Origin: Promethearchaeota archaeon
GTDB taxonomy: Archaea; Asgardarchaeota; Lokiarchaeia; Sigynarchaeales; SOKP01
DNA length: 19,311 nt
Direction: 5' to 3'
Assembly (NCBI GenBank): GCA_016839845.1
Contig: JAEOTL010000138.1
Location: 1 to 19,311, forward strand
This document shows, in pieces, positions 8,455 through 15,242 of the stretch (its first letter is position 1; the number at the start of each line of letters is the position of its first letter). Made by a program: the position numbers and the translations under genes. A model generated the notes under the pieces. The model worked only from the letters and a program-made list of their open reading frames with translations. It did not search any database and was not told the origin of the DNA.

Positions 8455-10110
8455 CTAGGAAGAAGAGATGTATCCTCGCTTTTTCAGATAATTTCCATAA
8501 CTCCATAAACGATAAACACTCTTAGCAGCAGCTTGGGCAGAATCGAACACAATAATTCCATTTTCTCTTGTTTTATTATAAAATTCGTGTACTACATCTA
8601 TAACCGTTTTTTGGGGTCTAGATGAATTATATATGCTAATTAGATTTTTATCTGAGTCTGGGGATAAGGTATTAGCAAAACTCTTAACAACATCTTCCAT
8701 ATTTAATTTCGCTGAGGCATACCATTCTGGATTATTAGTAATCATTATGGAAGATATGTGGGGTTCTTGATCAAGAATTCTCATAACTTTAATCATATTT
8801 ACATGACCACCATTAGCCCCAAATTCTAATGGGTTTGAGAGATTCGAATTTACCCTGGGAATAAATTCATTTATCCTTTTTTGAGCCTCCTCTGTTATTC
8901 TTGGTACTTTTAAACCATAAGCTTCACACTCATCAGTTAACTCTACTGCGGGGCCCCCACCTCCTGTAATGATAGCTACACCAAGTGTTTTGGGGATTTT
9001 AAAAAGTAAACAGGTTTGAATCATTTCAGTTAATTCCTTAAAATTATCAACAAGAATAGCTCCTGTTTGATGTGCCATAGCTTTCCATAATTTAATATTA
9101 CCTGCTAAACCCCCAGTATGACTTCTTACAGCACTATGTCCTGCTTCTAATTTTCCCCCTTTCCAAATTATCACAGGTTTTTCTTTTGTAGTCTCTTTTA
9201 AAATTTGTACGAATTCGTTTCCACCTCTCTTTAAGTTTTCGATATACATCGAAATTACTTTAGTGTCAGGATCAAATCTGAAGTAATTTAAGAAATCTAC
9301 CAGATCAAGATCAATTTGATTTCCGAGTGACACTATTTTCGAAAAGAAATAACCGTTTAAAATTCCTGCAAATGCATGTCTGTGAGCATTCCCACCAGAC
9401 TGACTAACGAAGGCAACGTTTCCACTTACTGATGCAAGTCTATGTGTAAAACCTAATTTTCCTTTAGGATTGTAAATCCCCATGCAATTAGGGCCAAGAA
9501 TCCTAATATTACTTTTCTTAGCATTTTCTATTATTTGCCTTTCAAGTTCTCTTCCTTCTTTCCCGAGTTCCGAAAAACCACTAGAAAAGATATGGGCAAA
9601 AAGAACTCCCTTTTTTCCTAATTCTTCAACTACTTGCGGAGTGACTTTAGCTGGAACAGCTACAATCCCAAGATCAATTGGTGGATCGTCAGGTAATGAA
9701 GAAATTGACCCATAAATCTTATGTCCCATAACTTCTTCCCCTTCATATTTAGGATTAACTGGATAAACTGGACCAGTATATCCATATTCATTAAATGTTT
9801 CCAAATAATGAGAACCTCCCCATCGACTTCCTTTACTAACACCGATAATTGCTACAGCACGAGGGTTAAATAATCTATCAAAAGGAATGTTATCTCTTTC
9901 AAAAGGGACATTTTTCTTCCTAATTTCTTCCTCTGAATCAAAATCAAGTTTTTTACTCTCATATGTCGTAATAGAAATACACCAATATTTTTTACCCCAT
10001 TTTCTACCTAAATGAATTATCGATAAGTAAAAAATTTTCTTATCTAAAAAAAAAGGAGAGAGGAATAATAATTTATAGTTTAGATCCACAATTAGGGCAA
10101 AAAACACCAC
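8455..10110 (-). CDS. ADP-forming acyl-CoA synthetase (acetate-CoA ligase), alpha-subunit type; start uncertain
   Basis: Interconverts acyl-CoA plus ADP and phosphate with acid, CoA and ATP, the archaeal energy-conserving step of fermentation. Counting from the GTG at 10110, the core begins at FDRLFNPRAVAIIG (77-90), the CoA-binding Rossmann domain. ILGPNCMGIYNP (204-215) and FVSQSGG (234-240) follow. H331 in SHTGGLAG is the phosphohistidine; from the core start this is about residue 257, as in characterised alpha subunits. A third domain covers about 375-545. No ATP-grasp domain is present, so a separate beta subunit must be elsewhere. The start is doubtful. Only GTG codons at 10110, 10107 and 10089 exist, all overlapping the upstream gene, and the first 65 or so residues are not family-like. 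A T9 tract lies between them and the core, so a non-standard start further in is possible. Confidence 0.85.
   Translation of the reverse strand: MVFFALIVDLNYKLLFLSPFFLDKKIFYLSIIHLGRKWGKKYWCISITTYESKKLDFDSEEEIRKKNVPFERDNIPFDRLFNPRAVAIIGVSKGSRWGGSHYLETFNEYGYTGPVYPVNPKYEGEEVMGHKIYGSISSLPDDPPIDLGIVAVPAKVTPQVVEELGKKGVLFAHIFSSGFSELGKEGRELERQIIENAKKSNIRILGPNCMGIYNPKGKLGFTHRLASVSGNVAFVSQSGGNAHRHAFAGILNGYFFSKIVSLGNQIDLDLVDFLNYFRFDPDTKVISMYIENLKRGGNEFVQILKETTKEKPVIIWKGGKLEAGHSAVRSHTGGLAGNIKLWKAMAHQTGAILVDNFKELTEMIQTCLLFKIPKTLGVAIITGGGGPAVELTDECEAYGLKVPRITEEAQKRINEFIPRVNSNLSNPLEFGANGGHVNMIKVMRILDQEPHISSIMITNNPEWYASAKLNMEDVVKSFANTLSPDSDKNLISIYNSSRPQKTVIDVVHEFYNKTRENGIIVFDSAQAAAKSVYRLWSYGNYLKKRGYISSS
10046..10054 (-). 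terminator. T9 tract after the zinc-ribbon protein gene
   Basis: On the minus strand CTCTCC is followed by nine T, about 20 bases beyond the zinc-ribbon gene's stop at 10073. It fits an archaeal T-tract terminator. It lies inside the long form of the next gene, so either termination is partial or that gene starts further downstream. A bulged inverted repeat (GATAAG/CTTATC, 10022-10043) follows it. Confidence 0.45.
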
Positions 10111-10651
10111 TTACGTCGATCTTATGGCCACAATAGACACAAAAATTCTTACCCTCAGTTGGTAGAGGCGCACTTAATTTTTTTGCCGGAGGATTGTATT
10201 CAGTTGCAGGAATATACTCAACACTTTTACCTAATATAATTTGTCCTGTTTCAGCATTAAAACTGTATTGAACTATTCCTTTATTTCGTAAATCTACTAA
10301 AACACGTAGAATATCTTTTGGTTTCATCCCAATTTCTAAAGCCATATGTTCGAGTTTGTGAGTTCCCTCAAAATTTCTTTGAGTAACCGCATTTTTTACA
10401 ACTTGTTGGTATTTATAATTCCTGTAAAGTTGCTGAAATCCCCCGATAAAGATGAAAAATGCAGGGATGAATAACCAATAACCCCAATAAGCAAGTCCTA
10501 TGAAAATGATGTTAAATGCTCTAAAAAATAATGATAAAATCGCAACAAATAAAAACACAATCGCTGTAGCAAAAGTTCCAATAGCTGCCTCGTAAGATTC
10601 TTTATAGTAATATCTGTCTTTATACTTGGTATCATTCATATTAATTACCAT
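10073..10651 (-). CDS. Two-helix membrane protein with winged-helix-like segment and C-terminal zinc ribbon
   Basis: Unnamed 192-residue protein with three recognisable parts. Two hydrophobic helices (about 22-44 and 48-71) form a membrane hairpin. A helical segment (about 92-145, HKLEHMALEIGMKPKDILR then LVDLRNKGIVQYS and a beta turn) looks like a winged helix. A C-terminal zinc ribbon has C171, C174, C185 and C188 in CVYC and CPNC. With both termini cytoplasmic, the winged helix and ribbon would face the cytosol, as in membrane-tethered regulators or assembly factors. The function is unknown. ATG 10651 has no ribosome-binding site, but a TATA-like stretch is centred about 26 bases upstream, which suggests a leaderless transcript. 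The acyl-CoA synthetase gene follows, overlapping or adjacent. Confidence 0.75.
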   Translation of the reverse strand: MVINMNDTKYKDRYYYKESYEAAIGTFATAIVFLFVAILSLFFRAFNIIFIGLAYWGYWLFIPAFFIFIGGFQQLYRNYKYQQVVKNAVTQRNFEGTHKLEHMALEIGMKPKDILRVLVDLRNKGIVQYSFNAETGQIILGKSVEYIPATEYNPPAKKLSAPLPTEGKNFCVYCGHKIDVSGVFCPNCGSKL

Positions 10652-10671
10652 TTTTTTTCTATAATAGTGGT

Positions 10672-10684
10672 TAATATAATTAAA
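10672..10684 (-). promoter_or_regulatory. TATA-like element of the zinc-ribbon protein gene
   Basis: On the minus strand an AATTATATTAA-type stretch is centred about 26 bases before ATG 10651, the usual archaeal distance from TATA box to transcription start. This predicts a leaderless mRNA. High AT content makes chance matches common. Confidence 0.3.
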
Positions 10685-10691
10685 TGTAATG

Positions 10692-10712
10692 GAAGTAATT
10701 TAATATTACTTC
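10692..10712. repeat. Inverted repeat GAAGTAAT / ATTACTTC
   Basis: Perfect 8-base arms (10692-10699 and 10705-10712) are separated by five bases. It lies just upstream of the TATA-like element of the zinc-ribbon gene and 43 bases after the nucleotidyltransferase stop. An operator is the favoured reading. It is not followed by a long T-tract on the minus strand, so a terminator is less likely. The GAAGTA half-site recurs in the larger palindrome at 11581-11632. Confidence 0.5.
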
Positions 10713-10754
10713 AATAGACCAATTTTTGGTTGGGATATATAACTATTGCTATCT

Positions 10755-11504
10755 TTAATCAGATCTCGTTAATTGTTTAAGCCAAGTTGAATCTTTAATT
10801 AATAACTCGTAAATCTCTTTATCACCAAAATCTGCTCTGAATTCCCCTTTTTTCATTTTCATTAGTCGAATTTTCCACTTTTTTTCTGTAATCCCGTTTT
10901 GTAATGCGTCAGTTAACTCAATCTCCCCTCTTCTTGAGGGTTTTAGATTCTTGAGTTCCTTGAATATCATTTTATGTAAAATAAATACCCCGCAATTATT
11001 AAAGTTTGATTTTACCTCGCCTATTTTAGGCTTTTCTATAATACTTTCACAGTATTTATTAACGCTATGTATAGCTGCACCTTGGTAAGGATCCTCAGTG
11101 TAGTTTGCTACTAAAACAAAATCCTGACGTTCTTTTTCATGTAATTCAACAGTTTTTCTATAAACATCATAAGGAACCAATACATCCCCCCATGTCAAGA
11201 AGAAGTGATTAATTTTTATTAACATCTCGCAAAGGAGCAATGCTCCTCCTGTACCATTCAGTTTTTTTTGAACTACATACTCAATTTTAATACCCCATTG
11301 ATCTCCATTTTGAAAGTAATCGATAATTTGCTCTTTTCTATATCCTACAACTAAGATTATACTCTTGAATCCTACAGAGCTTAAACCTTCTATAATATAT
11401 TCTAATAAAGGTTTACCATGAATAGGAATCATTGCCTTTTGATATTCATTAGTATAAGGTTTTAGTCTCTTTCCTTGACCAGCACATAAAATAATAGCTT
11501 TCAA
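10755..11504 (-). CDS. Sugar-phosphate nucleotidyltransferase (GT-A fold NTP transferase)
   Basis: Transfers a nucleotidyl group from an NTP to a sugar-1-phosphate (or similar phosphate) to give NDP-sugar and pyrophosphate. The N-terminal signature CAGQGKRLKPYT (7-18) with K23 in YQKAM binds the NTP. NGTGGALLL (83-91) is the base and sugar loop, WGDVLV (105-110) carries the metal-binding Asp107, and IIEKPK (155-160) with FNNCGVFI (168-175) are further family blocks. At 249 aa it has only the catalytic domain, with no left-handed beta-helix or acetyltransferase tail. The start is TTG 11504 with GGAG ten bases upstream. It diverges from the longin-like gene across a large palindrome, and a GHMP sugar kinase lies nearby. 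That pair suggests NDP-sugar synthesis; the specific sugar is unknown. Confidence 0.88.
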   Translation of the reverse strand: MKAIILCAGQGKRLKPYTNEYQKAMIPIHGKPLLEYIIEGLSSVGFKSIILVVGYRKEQIIDYFQNGDQWGIKIEYVVQKKLNGTGGALLLCEMLIKINHFFLTWGDVLVPYDVYRKTVELHEKERQDFVLVANYTEDPYQGAAIHSVNKYCESIIEKPKIGEVKSNFNNCGVFILHKMIFKELKNLKPSRRGEIELTDALQNGITEKKWKIRLMKMKKGEFRADFGDKEIYELLIKDSTWLKQLTRSD

Positions 11505-11697
11505 ATTATATCAACTCCATTATTTCATTCTACCAGATTGGTGCACATCTTCTCTTGGGATTGGGTATATTATTCCGGTATCACTGAAGTATTATAATTA
11601 ATATTATAATACTTTTGATAATACTTCTGTGAAATATTTGATTGAAACATAGAATTTCAATATTTCTAATTATAATCATGGTTTTTAACTGAGATTT
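11505..11697. promoter_or_regulatory. Divergent promoter region with central palindrome
   Basis: For the minus-strand nucleotidyltransferase, an AATAATATA-type TATA lies at about 11564-11573 and a GGAG ribosome-binding site at 11515-11518. For the plus-strand longin-like gene, CTAATTATAATC at 11666-11677 is centred 26 bases before ATG 11698, predicting leaderless or near-leaderless transcription. The nested palindrome at 11581-11632 lies between the two core promoters, where one regulator could control both. Confidence 0.45.
11581..11632. repeat. Nested palindrome with three GAAGTATTAT-type half-sites
   Basis: AAGTATTATAAT (11587-11598) and ATTATAATACTT (11603-11614) form perfect 12-base arms around TAAT. 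The same left arm, extended outward as TCACTGAAGTATTAT (11581-11595), also pairs with ATAATACTTCTGTGA (11618-11632) at 14 of 15 positions. The left half-site can therefore pair with either of two right half-sites. No T-tract follows and neither flanking gene ends here, so an operator is favoured over a terminator. Confidence 0.6.
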
Positions 11698-12447
11698 ATG
11701 ATTTGCGACGTTCTGATAATAAAAGATGGATTACCGTTATTATCTAAAAGTTTCTCTAAGTCTTCTAATGTGAAAAATGTGTTATCGGAAGTTGATGATC
11801 TATTAATGATTTCTGGTTTTTTTTCCGCACTCAATTCCTTTTCTGATTCATTTGAAGACTTAGGAACAATTCGCGAATTAAAACTATCAAATAATTCTCT
11901 TAAATTATCATTTTTGAAAGATCCTGTCATCCCAGATTTGATTTTTCTCGCATCATATGATAAAAGCTCAGAATTGATAGATGTCCAGGATTTTCTTAAA
12001 AGAATTTCTAGCTTGTTCTTAAAAGAGTTTGATAGTCATCAAATAACACATTGGAATGGAAGACTAAATAGTTTTAAATCATTTGAAACCGTTATGGAGC
12101 AATGTGTTAAAAAGGAACAGAAGAAAGAGGATAAGGAATACGATAGTCAAGTTTTAGACTGGATTAAAAGCTTTGAAACCAATAAAGATGCAATTTCACC
12201 GCAGGGAGATGAAAACAATACGGAAGAAGTAGAGCCAGATTACTTTAACTTTATCCCTATATTCACAACATCAAAAAAGATCAATCCCAAACATTATTTA
12301 ACAGGTGATGTTTCTTGTCAAGTGTATGAAACAATCGATGGACAAAAAAACATAAATCAAATAACTGAAGAAGTAAATGGTGAACATAAAAAAGTATATA
12401 ATATTTGTAAAAATCTGGTAAAAATGGGATTTATCTCATTTAATTAA
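11698..12447 (+). CDS. Longin/roadblock-like domain protein with C-terminal winged helix
   Basis: A 249-residue soluble protein with no named homolog that I recognise. Residues 1-112 have the pattern of a longin/roadblock-type fold: a first strand MICDVLIIKDGLPLLSKSF, an ISGFFSALNSFS helix, strands GTIRELKLSNN, SLKLSFLKD and DLIFLASYD, then a long helix DVQDFLKRISSLFLKEF. An acidic, Lys-rich linker (about 136-195) follows. The C-terminus (about 200-249, LTGDVSCQVYETIDGQKNI onward) reads as a winged helix with a final FISF strand. In Asgard archaea such domains often accompany small GTPases (family knowledge), and one begins elsewhere in this window. It converges with the GHMP kinase gene, the stop codons overlapping by four bases. 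Nucleic-acid binding, GTPase regulation or scaffolding are all possible. The fold call comes from pattern reading only. Confidence 0.6.
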   Translation: MICDVLIIKDGLPLLSKSFSKSSNVKNVLSEVDDLLMISGFFSALNSFSDSFEDLGTIRELKLSNNSLKLSFLKDPVIPDLIFLASYDKSSELIDVQDFLKRISSLFLKEFDSHQITHWNGRLNSFKSFETVMEQCVKKEQKKEDKEYDSQVLDWIKSFETNKDAISPQGDENNTEEVEPDYFNFIPIFTTSKKINPKHYLTGDVSCQVYETIDGQKNINQITEEVNGEHKKVYNICKNLVKMGFISFN

Positions 12448-13388
12448 TAACGGAACACATCAAAGATCCACGCTCGACCTCCTGCGTCATTAATTGCGTG
12501 AGCAACTTCTTTTTGCCTTCCAGGGGCTATTGCGACAATACATCCTCCTCCTCCAGCACCCATTTGTTTAGCTCCTAATGCTCCTGCATTTTTAGCAGCC
12601 CTACATAAATTTAATATCTTCTCTGTATCAGCATTAATAATCCCCTCTTGTACTTGTTGAATGTCCATTAATTCTCCTAATTTTTGGAAGTCTTCTTTCA
12701 AAATTGCCTTCTTTCCCTCACATACACATTTTTCGATAATGCTGAACGCTTTTAATGTTGTAGAATCTTTCTCCTTGAGTTGTTTTTTTACTCTATTTAA
12801 AACTGATGATGCTTTCCTTTCTTCCAATGAATCCCCAACCACAACAGGTAGTTGTTTTATATCTAAATATTCAACGCTTGGATTTTCATCGGTCCTTATA
12901 AACACAATACCCCCAAAGGCTTCTGTATATTGATCTAATCTTCCGCACTGAATACCCAGATCATGATTTTCCCCTTTATATGCTAACTCAGCAATTTCTT
13001 TTTTTGAGAAATGCAAATCAAGAGCCTTATTCAATGCTTTAATAAACCCTATTGATAAGGCTGCTGATGTGGATAATCCAGCACCAATAGGAATATCGGA
13101 AGACACATCCATATAAAATCCCTTTTTAATGTGGGATTTTAATCTTTCGTAAAGCACACTCCAGTATTCTAAATCTATGTTTCGAGGAGCAGGCTCACCT
13201 AATCTAAATTTACTTCTTTCATTTGTATCGTGACTATAGAATTCTATACATTTATTTTCTCTCTCTTGGTAATTAACCGTCATCATTAAGTTTATTGCCA
13301 TTCCTATAACAGGTTTTCCCAATAGGTCAACTTTATCTCCCATCAGACAAATACGCCCAGGAACTTTTACAGTGACACTTTGTTTCAT
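12444..13388 (-). CDS. GHMP superfamily kinase, probably a sugar kinase
   Basis: ATP-dependent small-molecule kinase of the galactokinase/homoserine kinase/mevalonate kinase/phosphomevalonate kinase superfamily, 314 aa. The N-terminal substrate motif is KVPGRICLMGDKVDLLG (8-24). The phosphate-binding loop is PIGAGLSTSAAL (100-111), D152 in CGRLDQY is the likely catalytic Asp, and GAGGGGC (277-283) is the C-terminal motif 3. The classical galactokinase signature GEHTDY is replaced by GDKVDLLG, so galactose is not assured. The relatives it most resembles phosphorylate the anomeric hydroxyl of sugars. A nearby nucleotidyltransferase would use such a sugar-1-phosphate. A TATA-like AATAATATA (13411-13419) is centred about 26 bases before ATG 13388. 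A mevalonate-kinase role is less likely but not excluded. Confidence 0.85.
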   Translation of the reverse strand: MKQSVTVKVPGRICLMGDKVDLLGKPVIGMAINLMMTVNYQERENKCIEFYSHDTNERSKFRLGEPAPRNIDLEYWSVLYERLKSHIKKGFYMDVSSDIPIGAGLSTSAALSIGFIKALNKALDLHFSKKEIAELAYKGENHDLGIQCGRLDQYTEAFGGIVFIRTDENPSVEYLDIKQLPVVVGDSLEERKASSVLNRVKKQLKEKDSTTLKAFSIIEKCVCEGKKAILKEDFQKLGELMDIQQVQEGIINADTEKILNLCRAAKNAGALGAKQMGAGGGGCIVAIAPGRQKEVAHAINDAGGRAWIFDVFRY

Positions 13389-13410
13389 AGTAATAAAACT
13401 AGATTTATTC

Positions 13411-13419
13411 TATATTATT
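13411..13419 (-). promoter_or_regulatory. TATA-like element of the GHMP kinase gene
   Basis: AATAATATA on the minus strand is centred about 26 bases upstream of ATG 13388. There is no ribosome-binding site in between, so a leaderless transcript is predicted, separate from the small gene upstream. Confidence 0.35.
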
Positions 13420-13464
13420 GATATTTAACTCAAACAGCTTGAAAGAATATGCCTGGTTTGCAGA

Positions 13465-13764
13465 TTATTTCCTTTTTTGTTGGAGTTTTTTCCTCTTACG
13501 GTCCGCTTCTTGAACCTCTTCTTCTAACTCATTGAATTGTGAATCTTTTTTCCCTTGTAAGTTAAACTGTCCAAAAATTTTACTTTCCTCACGATCACCT
13601 GATTTAGAAATTTTTTCAAACGATAAGTCAATAGGTAGGTTCTGGTTTAAAGCTAAGTTTATAAAATTAATAAATCCTATATGCTTACTTGGCGATATGG
13701 GGAATTTTACTGTTATTTCTTTGTTTTTCTTTGTTCTCGTTTTCAAGATCAACCGTAATTTCAA
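13465..13764 (-). CDS. Small charged protein with coiled-coil tail, unknown function
   Basis: Not recognised. The 99-residue product begins with a strand-like MKLRLILKTRTKKNKEITVKF. It continues through mixed residues (GFINFINLALNQNLPIDLSF) and ends in a highly charged helix from about residue 74, ELEEEVQEADRKRKK onward, likely a coiled coil. The start is TTG 13764, because an in-frame TAA lies five codons upstream and there is no ATG. I preferred this frame over the plus-strand frame at 13532-13816, which is Cys/Phe/Ser-rich and looks like a shadow. The gene lies 76 bases before the GHMP kinase on the same strand and is divergent from the CDP-alcohol phosphatidyltransferase. No functional link is visible. 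Confidence 0.55.
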   Translation of the reverse strand: MKLRLILKTRTKKNKEITVKFPISPSKHIGFINFINLALNQNLPIDLSFEKISKSGDREESKIFGQFNLQGKKDSQFNELEEEVQEADRKRKKLQQKRK

Positions 13765-13888
13765 GTGTTTCCAATCTCTTTATTGTTTAAGTAAATTAAT
13801 TATATATTTAAAATAACTAAAATAAAAAAACTATGTTATTTTATTATGCCAAATATATTTTAATTTATCTATCGAATCAATCTGTAAT
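13765..13888. promoter_or_regulatory. Divergent promoter region between the small gene and the CDP-alcohol phosphatidyltransferase
   Basis: AAATATATTTT (13851-13861) lies about 33 bases before ATG 13889 and fits a TATA box with a very short leader. On the minus strand AATATATAATT (about 13797-13807) would serve the small gene. TAAAATAAC (13809-13817) and GTTATTTTA (13835-13843) form a 9-base inverted repeat with a 17-base loop. All of this is AT-only sequence and so weak evidence. Confidence 0.3.
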
Positions 13889-14521
13889 ATGTCAAATTCC
13901 AAATTTCGACTAAGATATATATTTAAACCCCTAATAAATTTAACAGCAAAAGGTTTGGTTAAGCTTGGAGTAACCCCGAATGTCGCCACTGTTATTATGC
14001 TTTGTTTTTCAATACTCAGTTTTAGTTTTTTAGTTTTTTTTCAAAATCTTATAGGTTTTTCAATCTCCGTCTTTTTAACAGGTATCTGGGATGGATTAGA
14101 TGGTCAGATAGCACGTTTAACTAATAAAGCAACTAGATATGGGGGATTTTTTGACTCTTCGATGGATAGAATTTCGGAATTTATTATTTTTTTGGGTTTA
14201 TTAATTTTTAGTTGGGATTTCATTCTCTGGAAAATTATTGATGTAAGCATCATTGTTTATATATCTTTTCTAACATCAGTAATGATAAGTTATTCTAGAG
14301 CAAGAGCAGAGGTTTTTTTCAAAGGAGATTTTGATGTAGGACTAATGGCCCGTTCTGAAAGATTATTTTTTATCTTTATTTCAATGTTTTTAGCTTTTTT
14401 CTTTAATATTGTTTCGGAGTTATTATTCATATTCATGTGTCTAGTTATAGCTACTTTTATTTTTCGGGTTGTTCGAATCTATTTCCTTTTAAAAAAAAAT
14501 AATCCTCTACAGAAGGAGTAG
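13889..14521 (+). CDS. CDP-alcohol phosphatidyltransferase, archaetidylinositol-phosphate-synthase-like
   Basis: Integral membrane enzyme that swaps CMP on a CDP-lipid for an alcohol headgroup, in archaea usually CDP-archaeol plus inositol-1-phosphate or glycerol-phosphate. The complete family signature D-x2-DG-x2-AR-x8-G-x3-D-x3-D is present: D68, D71, G72, A75, R76, G85, D89 and D93. About six hydrophobic helices surround it, and 210 aa is normal. The N-terminal LVKLGVTPNVAT block matches archaeal phosphatidylglycerophosphate/AIP synthase-type members. The headgroup cannot be read from motifs alone. ATG 13889 has no ribosome-binding site; a TATA-like element about 33 bases upstream suggests a short leader. 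The gene converges with the riboflavin kinase gene across 13 bases. Confidence 0.85.
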   Translation: MSNSKFRLRYIFKPLINLTAKGLVKLGVTPNVATVIMLCFSILSFSFLVFFQNLIGFSISVFLTGIWDGLDGQIARLTNKATRYGGFFDSSMDRISEFIIFLGLLIFSWDFILWKIIDVSIIVYISFLTSVMISYSRARAEVFFKGDFDVGLMARSERLFFIFISMFLAFFFNIVSELLFIFMCLVIATFIFRVVRIYFLLKKNNPLQKE

Positions 14522-14534
14522 TCTTATCCTCTCC

Positions 14535-15242
14535 TCATTTATTTGCAAATTCAACACGGATTCGATCCCCGTCTTTTAACCCCAACATATCTCTTAAATA
14601 CTCTTCAGCCAAAATCTCAACAATGTTTTTCTTGTGGTGTGTTCTTTTTATTCTTAAGATAGCAGCTTTTATCTTAGTGTCTTGATTATCCAAACATGAA
14701 ACTACGCAATCATAACACTTCACAGCTCCATAGGTACGGCCTAATTTTTTATCTTCAAAACCTTCAATAATAACCGGAATTCGGTTTTTTAAGTTTTCTT
14801 CTAATAATTCTTTATTTAAATCACTAAATTGCAGATTTAGTGTGCCATAATAAGGTTTAAATCCCAATTTCTTCTGAAACTGTTCTAAGTATCCGGGAAT
14901 TCTGACATAATACCCTCCTTCACCCATTCCTTGAGTTACTTCCCCCACGATAAGAATTTCTTCAAGTATCTGTTTTAAATTCTTATACATGGCAAGAATT
15001 TCATCAGCACCGGATTTTGTAATTTTAATGGTTTGTTCCTTTCCAACAATCCGTCTTTTAATCCATCCTAGTTCTTCTAAATCACTAATTCTTCGGGATG
15101 CTGTTTGTTGGGAAATATTAAGGTGTTTTCCAAACTCAACGCTACTGATATGAATTGATTTCTGACTCCCAATATTTCGACAGAGATGGTAAAGTGCAAA
15201 CCAGTTTGCATAATTATCAGGAGAGACTGCTTCTTTATTCAT
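14535..15242 (-). CDS. ribK: CTP-dependent riboflavin kinase with N-terminal helix-turn-helix
   Basis: Makes FMN from riboflavin using CTP, the archaeal-specific kinase type. Residues about 15-75 form a MarR-like winged helix (EFGKHLNISQQTASRRISDL), as in many archaeal orthologs. Residues about 97-233 are the kinase barrel, with TQGMGEGGYYV (103-113), YGTLNLQF (132-139), GRTYGAVKCY (168-177) and RTHH (200-203), ending in GLKDGDRIRVEF. Length (235 aa) suits the fused form. It overlaps the FAD synthase gene by the 8 bases ATGAATAA, so it is translationally coupled as the last gene of the operon. The helix-turn-helix could let flavin status control transcription of this operon. That is inference; no clear operator is seen upstream of the first gene. 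Confidence 0.92.
   Translation of the reverse strand: MNKEAVSPDNYANWFALYHLCRNIGSQKSIHISSVEFGKHLNISQQTASRRISDLEELGWIKRRIVGKEQTIKITKSGADEILAMYKNLKQILEEILIVGEVTQGMGEGGYYVRIPGYLEQFQKKLGFKPYYGTLNLQFSDLNKELLEENLKNRIPVIIEGFEDKKLGRTYGAVKCYDCVVSCLDNQDTKIKAAILRIKRTHHKKNIVEILAEEYLRDMLGLKDGDRIRVEFANK

Noticed and set aside
13532..13816. Plus-strand frame of 94 codons
   Set aside because: It is Cys/Phe/Ser-rich and lies opposite a frame with a coherent charged, coiled-coil-ending protein.
13809..13843. TAAAATAAC/GTTATTTTA inverted repeat
   Set aside because: Arms of almost only A and T with a 17-base loop in very AT-rich DNA are expected by chance; it is mentioned only within the promoter entry.
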